Source: DASQUK01 sp963813485 (GTDB lineage: Bacteria > Actinomycetota > Acidimicrobiia > Acidimicrobiales > VFJN01). Taken from it: DNA of 64,000 nt. A program made the position numbers and the translations under genes. The DNA is taken from assembly GCA_963813485.1 (NCBI GenBank), contig CAWEZE010000004.1, positions 1 through 64,000 on the forward strand. The letters are read 5' to 3'. This document shows positions 58,080 through 64,000 of the stretch, in pieces; position 1 is the stretch's first letter; the number at the start of each line of letters is the position of its first letter. Under the pieces are notes generated by a model that ran no database searches, was not told where the DNA came from, and saw only the letters and a program-made list of their open reading frames with translations.

Positions 58080-58293
58080 GCGCTACCGGCTGCGCGCCGG
58101 CGCCTCGCAGCCCCACCCCGCGGTGACCCGCATGTCGGTCGTCATGTCCGTGCCTCGCACGTGATGCGTTGCCTGAGGGGGTCGTAGTAGGCGAGCGTGC
58201 CGGTGGCGGAGGAGGCCCCCAGCGCGGAGGTGGTGGGAACGCTGGAGGTGGAGGTGGGGGCAGCGCCGGAGGTGGAGGCGGCGGGTCACTCAC
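58018..58293 (-). CDS. Proline-rich small reading frame overlapping trpA
   Basis: GTG at 58293 overlaps the trpA stop (GTGA). The first 30 residues are mostly proline (SDPPPPPPALPPPPPPAF, then PRWGPPPPPA). After that the frame becomes implausible. A neighbouring frame instead gives TLAYYDPLRQRITCEART and a stop, so the real product may be a short proline-rich protein with a frame break near 58200. It overlaps the start of the Cys-rich gene. Low certainty. Confidence 0.35.
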   Translation of the reverse strand: MSDPPPPPPALPPPPPPAFPPPPRWGPPPPPARSPTTTPSGNASRARHGHDDRHAGHRGVGLRGAGAQPVARAAPACSPCTLDRRAPRRAT

Positions 58294-59090
58294 CCGACAT
58301 CGTCCAGGCCGATGCGCAGCTCACGCACGAACGCCGCCGCCTCGTCGGGCCCACCGCCGTCGAGCAGCCGCCGCACGAGCGCGGACCCGACGATCACGCC
58401 GTCGGCCACCGCCGCCACCTCGGCGGCCTGCTCGGGGTTGGACACGCCCACGCCCACCAGCACCGGCTTGTCGGTCACGGCCTTGAGCCGCGCCGCGATG
58501 TCGAGCGCGCTGCGCTGCAGCCGATCACGTTCGCCCGTGACGCCGAGCAGGCCCACGCCGTAGACCCAGCCGCGGCTTCGGGCACAGATGCGCACCAGGC
58601 GTTGCTCGGAGGCGGTGGGCGCCGCGAGCAGGATGGTCTCCACCCCGGCGACGTCGGCAACCTCCGCCCAGGCCCCCACCTCTTCGAGCGGTAGGTCGGG
58701 CACGATCGCCCCCGCCACACCTGCCGCCGCCAACGATGACGCGAACCGCTGATGGCCGGAGTGGTGGACCGTGTTGTAGTAGGTCATCACGACCGGCGGA
58801 ACCCCGCCGGTGTCGAGCCTGCCCAGGGCGCCGACGATGGCCTGAGGCGTGGCGCCGGCCGCCAGCGCCCGCTCCGAGGCGGCCTGGATCGTCGGCCCGT
58901 CCATGACGGGGTCGGAGAAGGGGATGCCCACCTCGATCGCGTCGGCACCGGCGTCGGCGACGGCCTCGACGACCCGCTCCCATCCCGGGAGTCCCCCGGT
59001 CACGTACGGAACCAGCAGCTTCCGCCCCGCGCCACGAGCGGCCCGCAGGCGCGACTCGAGGGCACCGGTCACCGCCACGCCGGTCGTCAT
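58290..59090 (-). CDS. trpA: Tryptophan synthase alpha subunit
   Basis: 266 aa from the ATG at 59090, overlapping the trpB stop (ATGA). LVPYVTGGLPGWERVVEAVA opens the TIM barrel. The catalytic Glu is in ADAIEVGIPFSDPVMDGPTI and the Asp in GAIVPDLPLEEVG. Phosphate-binding GVGVSNPEQAAEVAAVADGV and VGSALV close it. Cleaves indole-3-glycerol phosphate and channels indole to TrpB. Confidence 0.96.
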   Translation of the reverse strand: MTTGVAVTGALESRLRAARGAGRKLLVPYVTGGLPGWERVVEAVADAGADAIEVGIPFSDPVMDGPTIQAASERALAAGATPQAIVGALGRLDTGGVPPVVMTYYNTVHHSGHQRFASSLAAAGVAGAIVPDLPLEEVGAWAEVADVAGVETILLAAPTASEQRLVRICARSRGWVYGVGLLGVTGERDRLQRSALDIAARLKAVTDKPVLVGVGVSNPEQAAEVAAVADGVIVGSALVRRLLDGGGPDEAAAFVRELRIGLDDVG

Positions 59091-60301
59091 CCGCCGGGAC
59101 CCTCCGGAGCGCCGGTCCCGCGCGGGTCGCCTGTGAGCCGGGCGACCTGTTCGACGTCCTTGTCCCCCCGGCCCGACATGTTGACCAGCACGACCTTGCC
59201 GGCCAGCTTCTCCCGCTCCCGGCTGATCCACGCCAGCGCGTGGGCCGACTCCAGGGCCGGGATGATGCCCTCGGTGCGGGCCAGCAGGGCGAAGGCGTCC
59301 AGCACCTCGGCGTCGGTCACCGGGATGTAGCGGGCCCGGCCGATGGTGGCCAGGTAGGCGTGCTCGGGACCGACGCCCGGGTAGTCGAGACCCGCGGACA
59401 CCGACTCGGCCTCCAGCACCTGGCCCTCCTCGTCCTGGAGCAGCAGCGACTTGGAGCCGTGGACCACGCCCGGGACTCCGCGACCCACCGCCGCGCCACC
59501 GGCCGGCTCGGCGCCCACCAGCTCCACGCCAGGAAGGTCCACGAACGCCGAGAAGATGCCGATGGCGTTGGACCCGCCACCCACGCAGGCCACGACCACG
59601 TCGGGATCCCGCCCCAGTAACGCCCGGCATTGGTCCCGGGCCTCGTCGCCGATCACCCGCTGCAGCTCACGGACCAGGAAGGGGTAGGGGTGGGGGCCCA
59701 TGGCCGAGCCCAGGCAGTAGTGGGTCGACTCCACGGTGGCCACCCAGTCCCGCAGGGCCTCGTTGATCGCGTCCTTGAGGGTGCGGCTACCCGACGACGC
59801 CGGCCGGACCTCGGCGCCCAGCAGCCGCATGCGGAAGACGTTGAGGGCCTGGCGCTCCATGTCGACGTCGCCCATGTAGACCGTGCATTCGAGTCCCAGC
59901 AGCGCGGCCGCCGTGGCGGTCGCCACGCCGTGCTGCCCGGCCCCGGTCTCGGCCACCAGCCGGGTCTTGCCCATGCGCCTGGCCAGCAGCGCCTGGCCGA
60001 GCACGTTGTTGATCTTGTGGGACCCGGTGTGGTTGAGGTCCTCGCGCTTGAGGAGCACCCGTACGCCCAGCTCGGCTGACAGGTTGGCGCAGTCGGTGAG
60101 CAGCGACGGCCGGCCCGCGTAGTCGCGCAGCATGCGATCGAGCTCGCCACGGAAGCCGGGGTCCGCCCACGCCTCGCGGAAGGCCCGCTCCAGCTCCTGG
60201 CACGCGGGGACCAGCGTCTCCGGCACGAAGAGGCCGCCGAAGTCGCCGAACCGCCCCCGGGTCCCGGGGTCACCCATCAACGTCGCGCCCGGCGGGCTCA
60301 T
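59087..60301 (-). CDS. trpB: Tryptophan synthase beta subunit
   Basis: 404 aa from the ATG at 60301; an ATG at 60277 is also possible. The PLP Lys is in LNHTGSHKINNVLGQALLAR; RLVAETGAGQHGVATATAA and CVGGGSNAIGIFSAF are the other substrate and phosphate motifs. HGSKSLLLQDEEGQ and LDYPGVGPEHAYL are as in canonical TrpB1. Condenses indole with serine to tryptophan. Second gene from the end of the trpC-trpF-trpB-trpA run. Confidence 0.97.
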   Translation of the reverse strand: MSPPGATLMGDPGTRGRFGDFGGLFVPETLVPACQELERAFREAWADPGFRGELDRMLRDYAGRPSLLTDCANLSAELGVRVLLKREDLNHTGSHKINNVLGQALLARRMGKTRLVAETGAGQHGVATATAAALLGLECTVYMGDVDMERQALNVFRMRLLGAEVRPASSGSRTLKDAINEALRDWVATVESTHYCLGSAMGPHPYPFLVRELQRVIGDEARDQCRALLGRDPDVVVACVGGGSNAIGIFSAFVDLPGVELVGAEPAGGAAVGRGVPGVVHGSKSLLLQDEEGQVLEAESVSAGLDYPGVGPEHAYLATIGRARYIPVTDAEVLDAFALLARTEGIIPALESAHALAWISREREKLAGKVVLVNMSGRGDKDVEQVARLTGDPRGTGAPEGPGG

Positions 60302-60383
60302 AGGGCGAGATCGACCCGGCCGCAGGCCGAGTCCACTCTCCTGCCCCCGACGGAGGGCGGAGGTACGGGCGGGCGTAGCCGGC

Positions 60384-61055
60384 TCACGAGCGCTCGTCGA
60401 CCATCCAGTCGAAGGGCCGGTCGAGGCGGTCGCCCTGGGGCAGCGCCTCCGGTGGTTCGGCGCCCTTGGCGGCGGCGACGAAGGCCCGCAGCTTCTTGGC
60501 GTCCTTGCGGCCGGGAGTCGACTCGACGCCGCTGGCCACGTCGACACCCCAGGGCCGAGCGGCGCGCACGGCGTCGGCCACGTTGGCCGGGGTGAGCCCG
60601 CCCGCAAGGATCACCCGGCGGTTGGACGGCGCGCCCTCGGCGAGCGACCAGTCGAAGACGTCGCCCGATCCGGGGGTCGCCGAGTCGATGAGGATGGCGT
60701 CGGCGCCGTACTCGTCGGCGGCCTCGAGCTCGAGGTCACCCGCGGCGAACGCCTTGATGACCAGCCGGACCCGCTGGCGGATCCAGTGGGAATCAGCCGG
60801 CGTCTCCCGGCCGTGGAGCTGCGCCGCCCGCAACCTCGTGTGGTGGATGGTGTCGACCACCCGCTGGCGTGACTCGTCACGGAACACCCCCACCGTGACG
60901 ATCTCGGTAGGCAGCCGCTTGGCGATGTCCGCCGCCTTCTGCGGTGCGATCTGGCGCGGCGACGGGGCAAAGATGAAGCCGACCGCGTCGGCCCCCATGG
61001 CCACGGCCAGGAGTGCGTCCTCCTCGCTGGTGACGCCGCAGATCTTGACGAACAC
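60384..61055 (-). CDS. trpF: Phosphoribosylanthranilate isomerase
   Basis: 223 aa. FVKICGVTSEEDALLAVAMG carries the catalytic Cys; GADAVGFIFAPSPRQI, AQLHGRETP, AILIDSATPGSGDVFDWSLA (catalytic Asp) and ILAGGLTPANVADAV follow the family order. Catalyses the Amadori rearrangement before TrpC. Many Actinobacteria lack trpF and use bifunctional PriA instead, so a dedicated gene is informative. Lies between trpB and trpC, 82 bases from trpB. Confidence 0.95.
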   Translation of the reverse strand: MFVKICGVTSEEDALLAVAMGADAVGFIFAPSPRQIAPQKAADIAKRLPTEIVTVGVFRDESRQRVVDTIHHTRLRAAQLHGRETPADSHWIRQRVRLVIKAFAAGDLELEAADEYGADAILIDSATPGSGDVFDWSLAEGAPSNRRVILAGGLTPANVADAVRAARPWGVDVASGVESTPGRKDAKKLRAFVAAAKGAEPPEALPQGDRLDRPFDWMVDERS

Positions 61056-61101
61056 GCTGGCAGGCTAGCCAGCGGGCCCGGCCACTCCGAAGCGGGATCC
61101 G

Positions 61102-61929
61102 CTAGCTGGAGCCGGCCGTCAGAAGCGCCCGGACCGCCGCCGCGGGGTCGCCGGACGTCACCAACGACTCCCCCACCAGGACCGCATCGAAACCCGCGCC
61201 GGCCAGGGCTGCGGCATCCTCCGGTCCCCGGATGCCCGACTCGGCCACTCGGACGACGTCGTCGCCGCGCTCGGACAGCGCCCGGCCCACCCGCACGGCT
61301 CGGGTGGCGTCGACCTCGAAGGTCACCAGGTCTCGCTGGTTGACGCCCACCAGGCGAGCGCCCGCGGCCAGGGCCCGGTCGAGCTCGGCCTCGTCGTGCA
61401 CCTCGACCAGAGTGTCGAGGCCCAGCTCACCGGCGAGTGCGTGGAAGTCGCGCAGCTCGGTGTCGTCCAGGGCGGCGACGATGAGGAGCACGGCGTCGGC
61501 GCCCATGATCCGCGCGTCGCACACATCGGCCGCCGCCACCGTGAAGTCCTTGCGCAACACCGGAAGGGCGGCGCCCGCGCGGGCATCGCGCAGGTCGTCG
61601 GGCGAGCCGCCGAAGAACTCCCGATCTGTCAGCACGGAGAGGCACGCGGCCCCGCCGCGCTCGTAGGCGCGGGCGAGCTCGGCTGGATCGAGGCGCGCAT
61701 CGAGGTCGCCCTTGGAGGGCGACCTCCGCTTGACTTCGGCGATCACGCTGAGGCCGGCGGCGGCCCGCGAGGACCGGACCGATCGGAGGGCGGCGGCGAA
61801 CCCGCGGGTCGGCGGCCGCGCCTGGGCCTCCCCGATGAGCCGGTCGAGCCGCCGCGCGTCGGCGCGCGCCGACCTCCTGTGGGCGGCGACGATGCGATCG
61901 AGATAGGTCGCCACCCGCTGTTCAGCCAT
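61102..61929 (-). CDS. trpC: Indole-3-glycerol phosphate synthase
   Basis: 275 aa. SVIAEVKRRSPSKGDLD contains the catalytic Glu and Lys; LSVLTDREFFGGSPDDL, LPVLRKDFTV (Lys) and VGVNQRDLVTFEVD (Asn/Arg) follow, then VAESGIRGPEDAAAL and VLVGESLV. Closes the indole ring. First gene of the visible trp run; trpE, trpG and trpD are not in the window. Confidence 0.96.
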   Translation of the reverse strand: MAEQRVATYLDRIVAAHRRSARADARRLDRLIGEAQARPPTRGFAAALRSVRSSRAAAGLSVIAEVKRRSPSKGDLDARLDPAELARAYERGGAACLSVLTDREFFGGSPDDLRDARAGAALPVLRKDFTVAAADVCDARIMGADAVLLIVAALDDTELRDFHALAGELGLDTLVEVHDEAELDRALAAGARLVGVNQRDLVTFEVDATRAVRVGRALSERGDDVVRVAESGIRGPEDAAALAGAGFDAVLVGESLVTSGDPAAAVRALLTAGSS

Positions 61930-61941
61930 CGCTCACCGCGG

Positions 61942-62259
61942 TCATCCGGCGACGGCGTCGCCCTTGCGCTTGACGATCTCGACGCGGCGCAGGTCCGCCG
62001 GACCGCCCAGCAGGCCTCCCAGGGAGCCGACCGCCTCGGCCATTGCGGGGCTGGACATGTGGGCCTCGAGGGCCGCCTCATCGGCGTACAGCTCCGTCAA
62101 CCAGATGCCGGCCGGGTCGGCCGTGTCGGCGTAGAGGACGTACTGCAGGGTCCCCGGCTCCGACTCGGCGGCGTCCACGAGCCGACCGAGGGCGGCGATG
62201 GCCTCGTCACGCTTGCCCTCGGCGGCGGTGAGCCTGGCGATGTAGGCGACTTCGGACAT
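61942..62259 (-). CDS. ABM-domain protein (putative quinol monooxygenase family)
   Basis: 105 aa. YIARLTAAEGKRDEAIAALG, ESEPGTLQYVLYADTADPAG and LYADEAALEAHMSSPAMAEA are the strand-helix pattern of antibiotic-biosynthesis monooxygenase (ABM) dimers. Such proteins include quinol monooxygenases and heme-degrading enzymes, but many are uncharacterised. It lies 12 bases upstream of trpC on the same strand and may be co-transcribed. Confidence 0.83.
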   Translation of the reverse strand: MSEVAYIARLTAAEGKRDEAIAALGRLVDAAESEPGTLQYVLYADTADPAGIWLTELYADEAALEAHMSSPAMAEAVGSLGGLLGGPADLRRVEIVKRKGDAVAG

Positions 62260-62290
62260 GGGGCGGAACCCTAGATGAGACTCGCCGAAA

Positions 62291-62839
62291 TCACCGCCCT
62301 GGCCGGCGGGCCATGGCCCGCAGGGGCGCGAGGACGAACAGTCCGGCCGCGACGATGAAGGCGCCCGCGGCGAACGCCATCAGCGTCGGGGCGGTGAAGA
62401 AGATCGCGGCCACGAACAGGCCCACCGCCCCGAGCAGCATGGCGGGCGGCATGATGGCCCACCAGCCCTGGAGCGCCCTCGTCTGCGCGATGGGCCTGCC
62501 GTCGGCCAGGTCGGCCCACTCCTCCGCCGTGAGGCGGGCGTCGGGATCGATCGGCCAGTGGTCGCCGTCGGGCGTCCACCGCGTGTATGTCGGCGGCGCC
62601 GCGTCCGGCACTACGAACTCCGCCTCGGGGGCGCCCCCGGCCAGGGCCCGGTCGTAGCCGGCGCGGCGGACCGGGTCGCCGAGCACGGACCACGCGACGT
62701 TGAGCGCCCGCATGCGGGCGGCGTCGCCACCGGCGTCGGGATGGTGGTCGCGCGCCGCGGCCCGGTACGCGGCCCGGACCTCGGCTGGCGTGGCGCTGGT
62801 GGGAACGCCGAGCACGTCGTAGTGGCTGGGCAGCGGCAC
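62291..62839 (-). CDS. J-domain membrane protein
   Basis: 182 aa from GTG at 62839, two bases after the YgfZ-like gene. The N-terminal J-domain reads HYDVLGVPTSATPAEVRAAY with the HPD motif in ARDHHPDAGGDAARM. A charged middle (RWTPDGDHWPIDPDARLTAE) follows, then two hydrophobic helices (IMPPAMLLGAVGLFVAAIFF and FAAGAFIVAAGLFVLAPL). A membrane-tethered DnaK co-chaperone is the simplest reading. Confidence 0.87.
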   Translation of the reverse strand: MPLPSHYDVLGVPTSATPAEVRAAYRAAARDHHPDAGGDAARMRALNVAWSVLGDPVRRAGYDRALAGGAPEAEFVVPDAAPPTYTRWTPDGDHWPIDPDARLTAEEWADLADGRPIAQTRALQGWWAIMPPAMLLGAVGLFVAAIFFTAPTLMAFAAGAFIVAAGLFVLAPLRAMARRPGR

Positions 62840-62841
62840 CG

Positions 62842-63741
62842 TCAGCCCATCGGCAGGTCGACGACGGTGACCGGCAACGCCGTCCCACCGCCGCGCACCT
62901 CGGCGGCGGCCGGCGGCGCCACGCTCCGGCGGACGTAGGCCAGCGCCACGGCTCGATCGGTGCCCGGCGCCGGGGCCGCCGAGGTCACCATGCCGACCTC
63001 GGCCCCGTCGACCACCACGGGCGCGCCCACGGTGGGGAGCTCCCCGGCGTCGACGACCAGTCCGCGAAGGCGGCGGGGGACATGGCCGCCGCGACTGTCG
63101 ATGCGGGCGACCAGCTCCTGGCCTGTGAAGCAGCCCTTGGTGAAGCTGACCGAGGCATCGATGACCCACTGGCCGGCCTCGGCGGGAATGGTGGCGTCGG
63201 TCAGCTCGGCATCCATGCGGGGCACGCCCGACCGGATCCGCAGGCTCGCGTACGCCGACGCGTCGGCCTCGGGTATCCCGGGGGGCGGTTCGACGCCCGG
63301 GCCGAGCAGGTCCACGCCGTCGACACCCGGCCACCCGGCCGGAGCCACCAGCGCGTCCTCCCCGGCGCCGGCGGGGACGGCCGCCGCGGCCCCCGGACCC
63401 CGGAGTGCGACCGCTCGCCAGTCGAGCGAGTCGACGTCGGCCTTGGTGCGGAGCAGGAACCGCCGCAGGCGGGCCGTCAGGGCGTCGCCGCGTCCCTCGT
63501 CGACGTCGAGGACCACCTCGTCCGGCGCGGTGCGGGTCACCCGGACCCAGGCGTCGACCTTGCCGTTCGGCTGCAGCACGAACGAGCGGGCGCTGGACCC
63601 CACGGCCAGCGCCTCGATGTCCTGGCTGAGCTGGCCCTGCAGGTAGTCGACCGCGTCGGGCCCCGCCACCCTGACGACGTCCCGGCCCTCGGGGAACCAT
63701 CCCAGGACGGTGCGGAGGTCGATGGGGCCATCACCGGGCAT
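62842..63741 (-). CDS. ygfZ: YgfZ/GcvT-like folate-binding protein
   Basis: 299 aa from the ATG at 63741. VVRVAGPDAVDYLQGQLSQD starts the GcvT-like fold. The diagnostic YgfZ motif is SVSFTKGCFTGQELVARIDS (K-G-C-F-x-G-Q-E). RLRGLVVDAGELPTVGAPVV begins the C-terminal barrel. YgfZ uses tetrahydrofolate and supports Fe-S cluster enzymes; the Cys of KGCF is essential in E. coli. Context with Fe-S and Mo enzymes is compatible. Confidence 0.92.
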   Translation of the reverse strand: MPGDGPIDLRTVLGWFPEGRDVVRVAGPDAVDYLQGQLSQDIEALAVGSSARSFVLQPNGKVDAWVRVTRTAPDEVVLDVDEGRGDALTARLRRFLLRTKADVDSLDWRAVALRGPGAAAAVPAGAGEDALVAPAGWPGVDGVDLLGPGVEPPPGIPEADASAYASLRIRSGVPRMDAELTDATIPAEAGQWVIDASVSFTKGCFTGQELVARIDSRGGHVPRRLRGLVVDAGELPTVGAPVVVDGAEVGMVTSAAPAPGTDRAVALAYVRRSVAPPAAAEVRGGGTALPVTVVDLPMG

Positions 63742-63933
63742 GCGGCAAGTCTGGCACCGTACGGCGAACCCCGGTCCCGTCAGCGCCGGGGCCCGGTGTG
63801 GTCCCTGGCGTCCGGCAGAACCATGGGGAGGCTCAGGAGCCGAGCGGATAGGGCGGTTCGTGCAGCCTACGCGTGGGAATTTGGCGGTCGACGGCCAGCT
63901 CCACGGCTCGGCTCCCCGGGAACACTGACCACC

Positions 63934-64000
63934 ATGAGCCAAGAGGACGTGCCTATCCGCTCAGGTCCTCAGTCGCCGGTCGGAACCGCCGTCGGCGGGG
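63934..64000 (+). CDS. N-terminal fragment of an unidentified gene, cut by the window end
   Basis: An ATG at 63934 opens a frame (SQEDVPIRSGPQSPVGTAVG) that runs off the window without a stop. It would be divergent from the YgfZ-like gene with about 190 bases between them. There is no clear ribosome-binding site and too little sequence to assign a family. Confidence 0.35.
   Translation, partial: MSQEDVPIRSGPQSPVGTAVGG

Noticed and set aside
61706..61731. GAGGTCGCCC-TTGGA-GGGCGACCTC inverted repeat in trpC
   Set aside because: It coincides with the invariant catalytic segment KRRSPSKGDLD, so the coding constraint explains the bases. Unlike the uvrA and methyltransferase palindromes it is not an added segment.
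58290..62259. trp attenuator or leader peptide
   Set aside because: The visible trp run starts at trpC, 12 bases after another gene, and there is no Trp-rich leader or paired hairpins before it. Any leader would lie before trpE, outside the window.

Overview
The window is one continuous high-GC (about 70% by eye) bacterial chromosome segment. It has tightly packed, overlapping genes, frequent GTG starts and actinobacterial synteny. The runs uvrC-rapZ-yvcK-gap-pgk-tpiA-secG and pdtaR-polA-rpsA-coaE-uvrB-uvrA, a mycothiol-type DinB/MPI protein, an ANTAR response regulator, group II truncated haemoglobin, form II CoxL and a dedicated trpF fit an Actinomycetota genome. A deep lineage such as Acidimicrobiia is my inference; no rRNA is present to place it.

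Layout. 1-84: the end of a tRNA-Leu(GAG). 169-11193: a minus-strand molybdenum-hydroxylase operon of the CoxG/MocA/XdhC/CoxE/MoxR/CoxM/CoxL/CoxS type, with a second large subunit at its head. 11228-22834: secG, a peptide ABC transporter (oppA-B-C-D-F) lying between tpiA and secG, then tpiA, pgk, gap, yvcK and rapZ. 22884-26316: a DinB-like enzyme, a methyltransferase and uvrC. 26561-30900: nadA, then a GH65 phosphorylase with beta-phosphoglucomutase. 30912-36775: uvrA, a methyltransferase and uvrB. 36917-39111: a Crp/Fnr regulator with a CRP-like site behind it, a small hypothetical gene and a FAM151/menorin-like protein. 39248-46092: coaE, rpsA, a methyltransferase, polA, an ANTAR regulator and a coiled-coil protein. 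46202-50018: a DMT exporter, malQ, a phosphoribosyltransferase, tRNA-Leu(CAA) and a small membrane protein. 50028-56863: accessory genes (ogt with an ECF sigma factor, bcp, a small membrane protein, a dienelactone-hydrolase-like protein, a PAP2/kinase fusion and an arylsulfatase). 57298-63741: truncated haemoglobin and partner, trpA-trpB-trpF-trpC, an ABM protein, a DnaJ-domain membrane protein and a YgfZ/GcvT-like protein.

Two features stand out beyond ordinary annotation. First, palindromic elements. A 47-bp pair lies at the 5' ends of two methyltransferase genes and is readable in the same frame in both. An approximately 100-bp four-arm intergenic pair lies at the pgk/tpiA and coxM/moxR junctions. 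A perfect 35-bp hairpin is embedded in uvrA. Second, fifteen frame breaks interrupt otherwise intact genes. Fourteen are repaired by removing one base, and nine of these fall in the opp operon. Because essential genes (pgk, uvrA, uvrB, rpsA) are also hit, insertion-type sequencing error is the simplest explanation, although decay of the opp operon cannot be excluded.

As a system, the cox-type operon carries all the maturation factors for a Mo-CODH-family enzyme. GH65 phosphorylase, beta-phosphoglucomutase and malQ suggest alpha-glucan/disaccharide use feeding the nearby glycolytic genes. uvrA, uvrB, uvrC, polA and ogt form a loose DNA-repair neighbourhood.
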